A stretch of DNA of 64,000 bases, taken from UBA5018 sp947463165. Its GTDB lineage: Bacteria; Cyanobacteriota; Cyanobacteriia; PCC-6307; Cyanobiaceae. The position numbers and the translations under genes are program-made. The stretch is from positions 1-64,000 of the forward strand of contig CALRTY020000006.1 of the NCBI GenBank assembly GCA_943371245.1, read 5' to 3'. Within the stretch, counting starts at the first letter, position 1, and each line of letters begins with the position of its first letter. Positions 43,491 through 51,794 of the stretch are shown in pieces. The notes under the pieces were generated by a model. That model worked only from the letters and a program-made list of their open reading frames with translations, did not search any database and had not been told where the DNA came from.

Positions 43491-44330
43491 TCAAAAGTGC
43501 TCCTGGATAGCCGCTGCCCCTTGCCAGAGAGCCACAGCACCGCCGTAGCCCTGGGGCAGCACCAGGTCCCAAAGCCGCATCGACTGCACCGCGGCCCTCC
43601 CCGGCCCGCCAGCGCCATGGGCTCCGCCACCGCCGGCTGCCTGGGCGGCCTCTTCCCAGGCAGCCAGAGCGGCCAGACCGCTCAAGCCATCGCCGCGGGC
43701 CTTGAGCTTGGCCTCCAGCCGGCACCAGGCCCGCAAATAGCCCGCCGCCCGCAGCGGCGGGGGCAGCTGCCGCAGCGCCTGCAGCTCCCTGGCGGGCAGC
43801 ACCCGCCGGGCAATCGCCTCCCAGTCCAGATCAGGCCGCTCCTGTTCCACATCCACGCCAATCGGCCAATGGCGGTGAACCGCCAGCAACACCAAATCGC
43901 CGGCATGGGAGACATTGAACTGCGGTCCTCCCCTCAGTTCCGGCTTGCCATGGCTGCCCTCGCTGAGCGGCAGCTCGGCGGCGGCACAGTCCAGCAGGGT
44001 GCCCAGCAGCCATCGCAGGCCGCCACGGCCGAGCAGAAAGCGCTCCCGGTCGGCCGCCTGGCGGAACCGGGCCAGCCGCTCCAGCTCCCTGGCGCAGAGC
44101 AGCCCCCGCAGGGCCGGGGCGGCCCTGGCCCCGGCGGCATCGCGCCGATCGATCAGCAACAGCAAGGGCAGCGACGCCTCGCCGGCCTCGGCCCCCCAGG
44201 CCCGCAGCAGCTGGGCGGGCGACTGATCGAGGCTCCAGGGCAGCGGCCGCAGGGCGCTGGCACCCATCGCTGGGGGTGGCGAACCTGTCAACCTGTAGCT
44301 CTCCAGGGAGCAATCCTTATCGGGGCTCAT
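43491..44330 (-). CDS. 4'-phosphopantetheinyl transferase (Sfp-type)
   Basis: A 279-residue protein from ATG 44330. PQFNVSHAGDLVLLAV and WPIGVDVEQERPDLDW provide the metal-binding Asp and Glu of the Sfp family, and LRAWCRLEAKLKARGDGLSG is the (W)xxKEAxxKxxG motif, here RLEAKLKARG. FLLGRGGLRWLLG in the first subdomain matches as well. It converts apo acyl carrier proteins to the holo form. Cyanobacteria usually have one broad enzyme of this type, which would serve fatty acid synthesis; type III PKS enzymes do not need it. Confidence 0.88.
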   Translation of the reverse strand: MSPDKDCSLESYRLTGSPPPAMGASALRPLPWSLDQSPAQLLRAWGAEAGEASLPLLLLIDRRDAAGARAAPALRGLLCARELERLARFRQAADRERFLLGRGGLRWLLGTLLDCAAAELPLSEGSHGKPELRGGPQFNVSHAGDLVLLAVHRHWPIGVDVEQERPDLDWEAIARRVLPARELQALRQLPPPLRAAGYLRAWCRLEAKLKARGDGLSGLAALAAWEEAAQAAGGGGAHGAGGPGRAAVQSMRLWDLVLPQGYGGAVALWQGAAAIQEHF

Positions 44331-44340
44331 GCCCTGGGGC

Positions 44341-45675
44341 TCAGTCTTCCAGGCGCAGGCGCAACCGATTGAGGGCCTCGCCGGCACTGAGGGTCTGAAT
44401 CCAACTGCGGCCCCGGGTGGAGCCAAACCGCACCGGTTGACTGGCGCTGCCATCGGGACCCGCCACGGCGATATGCACAAGCCCCACGGGCTTGTCGGCG
44501 CTGGCACCGGTCGGCCCGGCAATGCCGGTGAGGGCAATCCCCCAATCGGCACCGCTGAGCCGCCGCACCCCCTCGGCCATGGCCAAGGCCACCGGATCAC
44601 TCACGGCTCCATGGCTTTCCAGCAGCTCCGCCGGCACCCCCAGCAGCGTCTGCTTGAGGGAATTGGCATAGGCGATCACGCCGCCCAGAAACACCTCGGA
44701 GGCCCCCACCACAGCGGTGATCGCCGCACCCAAACCACCACCGGTGCAGGATTCGGCCACCGCCAGGGTCTCGCCGCGCCGCCGCAGCAGCTCCAGCACC
44801 ACCGAGGCCAGGCTGTCCTGGTCGGCCCCGTAGCAGAGCCGGCCGGTGCGGGAGCGCAGCTCCAGCTCGATCGGCTCCAGCAGCGCTTCCGCCGCCGCCT
44901 CTGTGGCGGCGCGGGCCGTGAGCCGCAGCTTCACCTCGCCAGCCCCGGCATAGGGGGCCACGGTGGGATTTTGCAATTCGAGCAGATCGGCCACCTGCTC
45001 GGCCAAGCTGGATTCGGCCACGCCCCAAAAGCGCAGCAGCCGACTGGCATAGACCCCCTGGGCCAGGCCGGAGCGCCGCAGCCAGGGGGCGGCCGTAGCC
45101 AGCCACATCGCCTGCATCTCACTGGGCACCCCCGGGAAGGTGAGCACGGTGAAACCGGGCTGCAGCTCCCCGGCAAAATCGGCGGGATCTGGACTCCAGA
45201 TCATCCCCGGGGCGGTGCCCGTGGGGTTGGGCAACAGCTCCGCCCCCACGGGCAGCAGGGCCTGGCGGCGGTTGCTGGCCGCCAACAGCCGGCCGCGGGC
45301 GCTGGCCTTGGCCTGGATGTCGGCCCACACCTCCGGCCACTCCCGCAGCGGCGTGGCGAAGGCAGCGGCGATCGCCTCGGTGGTGAGGTCATCGGGGGTG
45401 GGACCCAGCCCACCGGTGGTGATCAGCAGGCGACAGCGGCCGGCCGCGGCGCGCACGGCGGCGATCAGCCGCTCGCGGTTGTCGCCCACCACCTCCTGGC
45501 GGTAATGGGGAACGCCGAGGGAGGCCAGCTGCTCGGCGATCCAGCGGGCATTGCCATTGACGATGTTGCCCAGCAGCAGCTCGGTGCCAACGCAGAGAAT
45601 CTCGGCGCCAGCCAGCGGCCCAGCCGCCGCCAGAGCATTGCTGTCAACTGGAGATGATTCGGGGCTGGATGTCAT
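44341..45675 (-). CDS. cinA: CinA-like competence/damage-inducible protein
   Basis: A 444-residue two-domain protein. The N-terminal MoaB/MogA-like domain has AEILCVGTELLLGNIVNGNA and ITTGGLGPTPDDLTTEAIAA. The C-terminal pyridine-nucleotide-deamidase domain has ETLAVAESCTGGGLGAAIT and GIALTGIAGPTG. The family hydrolyses ADP-ribose and deamidates NMN in pyridine nucleotide salvage. Its ATG overlaps the stop of the upstream wecA-like gene (ATGA), so both are translated from one message. The start is set there because further upstream codons are that gene in another frame. Confidence 0.9.
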   Translation of the reverse strand: MTSSPESSPVDSNALAAAGPLAGAEILCVGTELLLGNIVNGNARWIAEQLASLGVPHYRQEVVGDNRERLIAAVRAAAGRCRLLITTGGLGPTPDDLTTEAIAAAFATPLREWPEVWADIQAKASARGRLLAASNRRQALLPVGAELLPNPTGTAPGMIWSPDPADFAGELQPGFTVLTFPGVPSEMQAMWLATAAPWLRRSGLAQGVYASRLLRFWGVAESSLAEQVADLLELQNPTVAPYAGAGEVKLRLTARAATEAAAEALLEPIELELRSRTGRLCYGADQDSLASVVLELLRRRGETLAVAESCTGGGLGAAITAVVGASEVFLGGVIAYANSLKQTLLGVPAELLESHGAVSDPVALAMAEGVRRLSGADWGIALTGIAGPTGASADKPVGLVHIAVAGPDGSASQPVRFGSTRGRSWIQTLSAGEALNRLRLRLED

Positions 45676-46763
45676 GGCAGGGAACGCTGGGCGGTTTCGC
45701 TTTGGATTTGGCGGCGAGCCACCACCACCACACCGATCAAAATTGCGGTGGCCAGGGCAAGCCACAGGAAGCGCATCTCGGCATTGGCCACCACCAGGGC
45801 CAATGCCGCCAGCCACTGGGTGAAGGCATAGATGAGCAGCACCGTGCGCCGATGGCTGAAGCCAGCCCGCAGCAGCCGGTGGTGCAGATGGCGGCGATCG
45901 GGATAGAAGGGCGAGCGGCCCGAGCTGAGCCGGCCCATGATCACGGCCGACATATCTGCCAGGGGCAGCGACAGGATCAACAGCGGCAACAGCAGGCTCA
46001 CCCCCGTGACCCCCTTGGCCGGCCCGACGATGCTGATCGCCGCCAGGGCAAACCCAAGGAAATAGGAGCCGCCATCGCCCATGAAGATGCGGGCGGGATT
46101 GAAATTGTGGCGCAAAAAGCCGAGGCAGGAACCGGCCAGGGCGGCGGCCAGTAGGCCAGCGGCGGGTTGATCGAGGCTGAAACTCACCGACAGCAGCGCG
46201 ATCGCGGCGATGCCACTGACGCCGGCGGCCAGCCCATCGAGGCCATCGAGCCAATTGATCGCATTGGTGATGCCCACCAGCCAGATCACCGTGGCCAACA
46301 AGCTGAGCCAGTCCGGCAGGATCAAGGCCGCCCCCTCGCGGCCCATGGGCAGGTCGATGGCGCCGATGCGCACCCCCTGACTCCAGACGGCGATCGCCAC
46401 CCCCAGCTGGATCGCCAGGCGCGGCAGGGGCGGCAGGGCGAACAGATCGTCGGCCAAGCCGATCAGAAAAAAACAGAGCGAACCGGCCAGGGTGGTCCAG
46501 ATCAACTGGTCCTTGGCCGCCGCCAGCTCCGCGAAGCCCCCCAGCCCCCAGACGATCGCCAGGGCGATGCTGAAACCGAGCATGATCCCCACCCCACCGA
46601 GGCGCACCATCGGCGAGGTGTGCTGCTTGCGCGCATCGGGGGGATCGGTGAGGCCATAGCGCAGCCCCAGGCGCCGCACCAGGGGCACCACCGCAGCCGT
46701 GATCAGCGTGGCAGCCACAAGGGTGAGCAGCGCGGCCGCGTTTGGGCTGTAGGCGAGCGTCAC
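45672..46763 (-). CDS. WecA/TagO-like undecaprenyl-phosphate GlcNAc-1-phosphate transferase
   Basis: A 363-residue polytopic protein with about eleven membrane segments. Conserved loops of the polyprenyl-phosphate sugar-1-phosphate transferase family are visible: VRLGGVGIMLGF, FLIGLADDLFALPP (DD motif), TNAINWLDGLDGLAAGVSGI (catalytic Asp region), FNPARIFMGDGGSYFLGF and DRRHLHHRLLRAGFSHR (the His-rich WecA loop). It starts lipid-linked glycan synthesis at the inner membrane. WecA-type rather than MraY-type is indicated by the NWLDGLDGL and HLHHRL loops. Confidence 0.9.
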   Translation of the reverse strand: MTLAYSPNAAALLTLVAATLITAAVVPLVRRLGLRYGLTDPPDARKQHTSPMVRLGGVGIMLGFSIALAIVWGLGGFAELAAAKDQLIWTTLAGSLCFFLIGLADDLFALPPLPRLAIQLGVAIAVWSQGVRIGAIDLPMGREGAALILPDWLSLLATVIWLVGITNAINWLDGLDGLAAGVSGIAAIALLSVSFSLDQPAAGLLAAALAGSCLGFLRHNFNPARIFMGDGGSYFLGFALAAISIVGPAKGVTGVSLLLPLLILSLPLADMSAVIMGRLSSGRSPFYPDRRHLHHRLLRAGFSHRRTVLLIYAFTQWLAALALVVANAEMRFLWLALATAILIGVVVVARRQIQSETAQRSLP

Positions 46764-46806
46764 GGCAAGCGACCTTTGGCGCCCACGTTACGGGCCTTGA
46801 CCAGGT

Positions 46807-48096
46807 TCACACCGGCTGCAGCTGGGGCTCGGAGACATAGAGGGGGAATCGATCACAGAGCAGTGCCACCCGCTCGCGGCAGCGCTTCTCCACGGCGCCG
46901 TCCTCCGGGTTGAGCAGGCGATCGGCGATCACATCGGCCACCTCGATGAAGGCCGCCTCATCGAAGCCACGGCTGGTGCAGGCGGCGGTACCGAGCCGCA
47001 GGCCACTGGTCACGAAGGGCGACTGGGGATCAAAAGGAATGGTGTTTTTGTTGGCGGTGATGTGCACGGCGCTGACCAGCTGGTCGGCCGCCTTGCCGGT
47101 GAGACCGATGCCGCGCAGGTCGAGCAGCACCAGGTGGTTGTCGGTGCCGCCGCTGACCACATCGATGCCGCGCTGCTGGAGGCGGCTGGCCAGAGCCTGG
47201 GCGTTGGCCACCACCTGCCGGCAGTAGCTGGTGAACTCCGGCCGCAGGGCCTCGCCAAAGGCGACCGCCTTGGCGGCGATCACATGCTCCAGGGGGCCGC
47301 CCTGGCTGCCGGGGAAGACGGCCTTGTCGAACTGCTTGCCGAACTCGGCGTCATTGCAGAGGATCAGGCCGCCCCGGGGCCCCCGCAGGGTCTTGTGGGT
47401 GGTGGTGGTGACCACATGGCAGTGGGGCAGCGGACTGGGATGCAAGCCGGAAGCCACCAGGCCGGCGATATGGGCCATGTCGGCCAGCAGGTAGGCGCCC
47501 ACCTCGTCGGCGATCGCCCGGAAGGCGGCGAAGTCGATCGTGCGGGGATAGGCCGAATAGCCACAGACGATCAGCTTGGGCCGGTGCTCCAGGGCCAGCT
47601 GGCGAATGCTGGCCATGTCCAGCTGCTGGCTGTCGGGGTCGACGCCGTAGTGCACAGCCTTGAACCATTTGCCCGACACGTTCACCGGCGAGCCGTGGGT
47701 GAGGTGGCCGCCGTGGCTGAGATCCAGGCCCAGGATCGTGTCGCCGGGCTGCAGCAGCGCCAGGAACACGGCGAAGTTGGCCTGGGCGCCGCTATGGGGC
47801 TGCACGTTGGCCCAGGCGGCCCCGAACAGCTGCTTGGCCCGATCGATCGCCAGCTGCTCGATCGCATCAACATGCTCACAACCGCCGTAGTAGCGCTTGG
47901 TGGGCAGCCCCTCGGCGTACTTGTTGGTGAGCACCGACCCCTGGGCCTCCATCACGGCGCGGGAGGTGAAGTTCTCGCTGGCGATCAACTCCAGATGGCT
48001 CTGCTGTCGCAGCAGTTCCTTGCCGATCAGGGCGGCGATCGCCGGATCGCTCACCGCCAGGGCGGGATTCAGGGCAGCGGCGCCGGTGGGGGCCAT
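46807..48096 (-). CDS. glyA: Serine hydroxymethyltransferase
   Basis: A 429-residue PLP enzyme of normal length from ATG 48096. HLELIASENFTSRAVMEAQG, NKYAEGLPTKRYYGGCEHVD, VQPHSGAQANFAVFLALL, VVTTTTHKTLRGPRGGLIL with the Schiff-base Lys, and GLRLGTAACTSRGFDEA are all family hallmarks. It interconverts serine and glycine with tetrahydrofolate and supports photorespiration and one-carbon supply. The stop lies 43 bases from the wecA-like start on the same strand. Confidence 0.95.
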   Translation of the reverse strand: MAPTGAAALNPALAVSDPAIAALIGKELLRQQSHLELIASENFTSRAVMEAQGSVLTNKYAEGLPTKRYYGGCEHVDAIEQLAIDRAKQLFGAAWANVQPHSGAQANFAVFLALLQPGDTILGLDLSHGGHLTHGSPVNVSGKWFKAVHYGVDPDSQQLDMASIRQLALEHRPKLIVCGYSAYPRTIDFAAFRAIADEVGAYLLADMAHIAGLVASGLHPSPLPHCHVVTTTTHKTLRGPRGGLILCNDAEFGKQFDKAVFPGSQGGPLEHVIAAKAVAFGEALRPEFTSYCRQVVANAQALASRLQQRGIDVVSGGTDNHLVLLDLRGIGLTGKAADQLVSAVHITANKNTIPFDPQSPFVTSGLRLGTAACTSRGFDEAAFIEVADVIADRLLNPEDGAVEKRCRERVALLCDRFPLYVSEPQLQPV

Positions 48097-48195
48097 GGCT
48101 GGCAGCAGGGGTGGCAGATGGGAATGGTACGGACTGGCACCCGCTGGTCTGGCACCCTGTGGTCCGCAACCCCGCCAGCATCGGCCCGCTGCTAC

Positions 48196-48222
48196 AAAAA
48201 AACCGCCCATCGGGCGGTTTTG
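48196..48222 (-). terminator. Terminator downstream of tRNA-Arg
   Basis: An eight-base stem AACCGCCC/GGGCGGTT with loop ATC is flanked by an A-run and a T-run, so it works in both directions. On the minus strand it lies ten bases after the tRNA 3' end. Confidence 0.85.
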
Positions 48223-48230
48223 ATTGAAAG

Positions 48231-48304
48231 CGCGCCTGGAGAGATTCGAACTCCCGACCCTCTGATCCGTAGTCAGATGCTCTAATCCGCTGAGCTACAA
48301 GCGC
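48231..48304 (-). tRNA. tRNA-Arg (anticodon ACG)
   Basis: The minus strand folds as a tRNA: acceptor GCGCTTG/CAGGCGC, D arm GCTCAGCGGATTAGAGC, anticodon arm CTGAC-TACG-GATCAG with loop CTACGGA (anticodon ACG), and T arm GGGTCGGGAGTTCGAATC. The discriminator base is G and CCA is not encoded. It reads CGN arginine codons after A34 deamination. Confidence 0.93.
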
Positions 48305-48378
48305 ATGGGCCCATTTTGACCTCATGGAGGGCCCCTTCGTCAAACGCACCGACCCACCCACCCTTCGCTTCTGTTCCG

Positions 48379-48618
48379 ATGCCGATCCGCTGGTATGGCC
48401 CCGCCAACCCCCAAGACCCCCTTTACTGCCATTTCGAGCGCATCGTGAACTTCACCCTGCACGGGGCCTTCTACGCCGCCATCAACAGCGGTCTGTGGGT
48501 GGTGCAGCAACTGCGCCATCCCTGGAGCCACCTGAGCTGGCTCAGCCTGGGCTGGTTGGCTTTGCTGCTGGTGCATGGTGGGATCGTGATCGCCCTGCGC
48601 CCCGCCCCCCAGCCATGA
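48379..48618 (+). CDS. Small cyanobacterial membrane protein
   Basis: A 79-residue protein from ATG 48379 (MPIRWYGPANPQDP). An amphipathic start is followed by FTLHGAFYAAINSGLWVVQQ and LSWLSLGWLALLLVHGGIVI, the second clearly membrane-spanning. The ATGA overlap with the next gene indicates coupling. It occurs, as far as I recall, only in cyanobacteria; function unknown. An earlier in-frame ATG (48316) would overlap the tRNA leader and is less likely. Confidence 0.7.
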   Translation: MPIRWYGPANPQDPLYCHFERIVNFTLHGAFYAAINSGLWVVQQLRHPWSHLSWLSLGWLALLLVHGGIVIALRPAPQP

Positions 48619-48905
48619 GCCTCAGCGGCCCAGAGCTCAAACAACTGGAGCTGGCCCTAGCCGACCGGATCTACCTGCAGCTGGCGGGCTGGCACCTCTA
48701 CCTGGGGGATGCGGGCCTGGCCGAAACCCTGGCGATCGAATGCGCCGCCCGCCTGGATCAAGGCGCAGCGGTGGCGGCGCGCCAGTCCCTGGAGGCGGTG
48801 CAGGTGCCGATCGGCGGCGGCAGCACCCGCCTGCCCCTGGCCCGCCTGATTCCTGCTGGACAATTGCGAGATCTGGAGGATGTGCTCGATGGCTTTTGTC
48901 GATAG
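48615..48905 (+). CDS. DUF3181 family protein
   Basis: A 96-residue soluble, mostly helical protein: SGPELKQLELALADRIYLQL, LAETLAIECAARLDQGAAVA and LPLARLIPAGQLRDLEDVLD. This resembles DUF3181, a family of unknown function restricted to cyanobacteria. It is translationally coupled to the small membrane protein before it and followed by another short cyanobacterial gene, so the three probably form an operon behind the tRNA. Confidence 0.75.
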   Translation: MSLSGPELKQLELALADRIYLQLAGWHLYLGDAGLAETLAIECAARLDQGAAVAARQSLEAVQVPIGGGSTRLPLARLIPAGQLRDLEDVLDGFCR

Positions 48906-48929
48906 GGTTACCCAGGTCGCAGGCGGGTT

Positions 48930-49199
48930 GTGTTGCTGATCGAGGTCACGAACGCCCGCGAAGTGGTGCGAAAGCGCATGGGCAAGTTGGGGGCCCGGCT
49001 GATTGGCCGGGTGGTGGATGCCGAGGCCCAGGTGGAAAAGGCCCTGATCCAGGAGCTGGCCAACGCCTTCCGGGAGTTCGGCATCGAGGCGCGGATCATC
49101 TCGGTGGAAGGCCCCCAGCTGATCGGTCGCTCCCACCTGGAACTGCCCATGCAGGTGCGCGAGGAGCGGCGCGTGCAACTCAACGGCGAGGGCGACTGA
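48930..49199 (+). CDS. Conserved hypothetical, 89 residues
   Basis: A small alpha/beta protein started by GTG: VLLIEVTNAREVVRKRMGKL forms a strand and basic helix, followed by VEKALIQELANAFREFGIEA, ARIISVEGPQLIGRSHLELP and a charged end (REERRVQLNGEGD). Its last 20 bases overlap the convergent murJ stop. I do not know the family; the regular strand/helix spacing and operon position support a real gene. Confidence 0.7.
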   Translation: MLLIEVTNAREVVRKRMGKLGARLIGRVVDAEAQVEKALIQELANAFREFGIEARIISVEGPQLIGRSHLELPMQVREERRVQLNGEGD

Positions 49200-50784
49200 G
49201 CTGCAGCAACAGCTGGCGGGCCTCCGGCACCCCCGCGGCGGCGGCCAGCAGCCCGTAAATCGCCGTGCCGGCAAGGCCGCTTACCGCCAGCTGCAGCACC
49301 AGTCCCAGCACGCCGGCGGGCCAAACCAACCAGGAGGCCAAAGCCCAGGCTGCAGCGGCAGCCGCCAGGGCGGCCAGCAGCAATAGCAGGCTGTCCCGGG
49401 CCCAGGCCCGCAGCGGCATCCCCCCCAGCCGCCGCTGCAGCATCAGCAGCAGGGCCAAACAGGTGACGGCGTTCACGCCCACCGTGGCCAGCACCAGTCC
49501 TGGGGCGCCGAAATCCAGGGCTGGCAGCTGCTGCCCCCAGGGGCTGGGTCCCCCCACCAGCAACCAATCGAGCAGGGCGTTGAGACCGATGCCCGCCAGC
49601 GAGAGCCGAAAGGGGGTGTAGCCATCGCCGAGGGCATAAAAGACGCGCACCAACACATCGCGAGCCAGATACACCCCCATGCCGATGCCGTAGGCGATCA
49701 GCAGGCTGGTGACCAACTCGCCAGCGGCTGCATTGAAGGCGCCGCGCTCGTAGACCAGGCGCACGATCGGCCCGGCCAGGGCCACCATCAGCGCCCCCAG
49801 AGGCAGCATCGAAACGTTGGAAAGCATCAAGCCCTGGCGGATGCGGCCGATCAGCTCCCCCCTGTCCTCCGGGGCCGTCAGCCGGGCATACACCGGCAAC
49901 AAAGGCACCAGCAGCGCATTGGAGATCAGGCCCAGGGGGGTCTGCACCAGCAGGTTGGCGTAGCCCAGGCCGGCCGCCGCCCCCACTATCCCCGAGGCGA
50001 AAAACAGGTCTACAAACACATTGATCTGCAACATGCCGGAGGAGAAGGTGGCCGGAGCCATCACCTTCAGCACCTGCCGCACGCCCGGATGGCGCCAGTC
50101 CCAAACCAGCCTGAGGCCCTGCAACCCCTGGCGGGCCAGGGCCGGCAACTGCACCAGCCACTGCAGCACCGCCCCCAGGGTGGTGCTGCCCGCCAGCACG
50201 ATTCCACCAACAATCACCTGGCTCGGGGCGCTGATCTCCGGGCCCAGCTGCCACCAGAGCAGCCCGATGCCAGCGATCACCGCCGCGCTGGAGAGCAGCG
50301 GACTCACCGAGGGCAGCCAGAACACATCGGCGGCATTGAGGGCGCCAAAGCCAAGGCCGATCAGGCCGGCGAACAGGGCCATCGGCGCCATCCAGCGCAA
50401 CTGCAGCACGGCGATGTCATGGCGGCTGGCATCCAGCCCGGGACCCACCAGGGTGATCAGCGGATCGGCCGCCAGCAGCAATAGCAGGGTTACCCCGAGC
50501 AGGGCGGCCCCCACCAGGGTGTTGATCGCGGCCAGCACCCTGGCCCCCTCCGGCCGGGACTGGCGCGCCAGCACGCTGACGATGGCGCTGTGAAACGGGC
50601 CGTTGATCCCCCCCAACAGGATCAGCAGAAACCCGGGCAGCACGTAGGCGTAGTTGTAGGCGTCGTAGGCGGCCCCCACCCCGAAGGCGGCCGCGATCAC
50701 CTGTTGACGCAGCAGACCGGCCAACTTGCTCAGGCCCGTGGCCACCGCCACGATCAGGGCGATCCGTTTAAGCGAGCGCGCCAT
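49180..50784 (-). CDS. murJ: Lipid II flippase
   Basis: A 534-residue MVIN/MurJ-family protein with about fourteen membrane segments. MARSLKRIALIVAVATGLSK, AFGVGAAYDAYNYAYVLPGF, LLGGINGPFHSAIVSVLARQ and LLVQTPLGLISNALLVPLLP match the family, including the basic residues at the ends of the first segments. It moves the peptidoglycan precursor lipid II across the inner membrane. An alternative start at 50811 adds nine residues. It is divergent from sfsA. Confidence 0.9.
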   Translation of the reverse strand: MARSLKRIALIVAVATGLSKLAGLLRQQVIAAAFGVGAAYDAYNYAYVLPGFLLILLGGINGPFHSAIVSVLARQSRPEGARVLAAINTLVGAALLGVTLLLLLAADPLITLVGPGLDASRHDIAVLQLRWMAPMALFAGLIGLGFGALNAADVFWLPSVSPLLSSAAVIAGIGLLWWQLGPEISAPSQVIVGGIVLAGSTTLGAVLQWLVQLPALARQGLQGLRLVWDWRHPGVRQVLKVMAPATFSSGMLQINVFVDLFFASGIVGAAAGLGYANLLVQTPLGLISNALLVPLLPVYARLTAPEDRGELIGRIRQGLMLSNVSMLPLGALMVALAGPIVRLVYERGAFNAAAGELVTSLLIAYGIGMGVYLARDVLVRVFYALGDGYTPFRLSLAGIGLNALLDWLLVGGPSPWGQQLPALDFGAPGLVLATVGVNAVTCLALLLMLQRRLGGMPLRAWARDSLLLLLAALAAAAAAWALASWLVWPAGVLGLVLQLAVSGLAGTAIYGLLAAAAGVPEARQLLLQLSRPRR

Positions 50785-50822
50785 CGGGGCCGGGCCCAGG
50801 GCCCGCGTCATCGAGCGGCAGT

Positions 50823-51683
50823 ATGGCCGCCACTACCGCTTGCACCTACTGCGCTATGGCCACGCCCGCTATGGCCACGCCCGTGCTGCAGCTGGAGCCG
50901 ATGCTGGAGGGAATCCTGCGGAAGCGCTACAAGCGCTTTCTGGCCGATGTGGAGCTGCTGGAGGGCGATCAGGCCGGCCAGTTGGTCACCGCCGGCCAGG
51001 TAGTTACAGCCCACTGCCCCAACACCGGCCCGATGACCGGGGTGCTGATCCCCGGCGGCCGGGTGAGGCTGCGCCACGACCCCAGACCCGAGCGCAAACT
51101 GGCCTGGACCTGGGAACAGGCCGCCGTGCCCGGCCCGGGCGGCGAGCCGATCTGGGTGGGCGTCAACACCGCCCTGCCCAACCGGCTGGTGCGGGCCACG
51201 ATCGAGGCGGGTTGCCTGGAGCCCTGGCTGGGCCCGATCGCCTCGATCCGGGCCGAGGTGGCCTACGGCGAAAATCGCCGCAGCCGCATCGATCTGCTGC
51301 TCAGCCCGGCGGCGACGGCCGCCGATCCCCGGCCGATCTATGTGGAGGTGAAGAACACCACCTGGAGCCGCGGCGACCTGGCCCTGTTCCCCGACACCGT
51401 GACCGAGCGGGGCCAGAAACACCTCCAGGATCTGCGCGCCCTGCTGCCGGCGGCGCGGGCGGTGCTGGTGCCCTGCCTCAGCCGCGGCGACGTGAGCCGC
51501 TTCGCGCCGGGGGACTCCGCCGATCGCCGCTATGGCGAGCTATTCCGCCAGGCCTTAGACGCGGGCGTGGAGGTGCTGCCCTGCCGCTATGTCTTCGATG
51601 CCAGATCGGTTGGCTGGCTAGGCGTGAGCGCCGTAGAACGCCAGGAGCCCCAAACAGCCAAAGCTGAATCGAATATTCAGTAG
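50823..51683 (+). CDS. sfsA: SfsA-family DNA-binding/sugar fermentation stimulation protein
   Basis: Up to 286 residues; family members are about 235-250, so ATG 50856 or 50871 is likely the start. The sequence between (ATGGCCACGCCCG twice) is a local duplication. RKRYKRFLADVELLEG, VTAHCPNTGPMTGVLIPGGR, ENRRSRIDLLLS, IYVEVKNTTWSRGDLALFPD and the C-terminal GVEVLPCRYVFDA match SfsA, including the nuclease-like acidic positions. Role is unclear; the fold resembles PD-(D/E)XK nucleases. Confidence 0.88.
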   Translation: MAATTACTYCAMATPAMATPVLQLEPMLEGILRKRYKRFLADVELLEGDQAGQLVTAGQVVTAHCPNTGPMTGVLIPGGRVRLRHDPRPERKLAWTWEQAAVPGPGGEPIWVGVNTALPNRLVRATIEAGCLEPWLGPIASIRAEVAYGENRRSRIDLLLSPAATAADPRPIYVEVKNTTWSRGDLALFPDTVTERGQKHLQDLRALLPAARAVLVPCLSRGDVSRFAPGDSADRRYGELFRQALDAGVEVLPCRYVFDARSVGWLGVSAVERQEPQTAKAESNIQ

Positions 51684-51794
51684 CAACTGCGACCAAAACG
51701 CCGATTGACGTTGAGGCTCATACACCCAAATGCCCCCTGGGGCTCGCTAAGTTTCCCGCGACCTTTAGCTATTGACTTGAGGAGGGATGGCTCC

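Noticed and set aside
47062..48285. A 407-codon plus-strand frame opposite glyA
   Set aside because: It is antisense to glyA, which has all PLP-enzyme motifs, and it has no motifs of its own.
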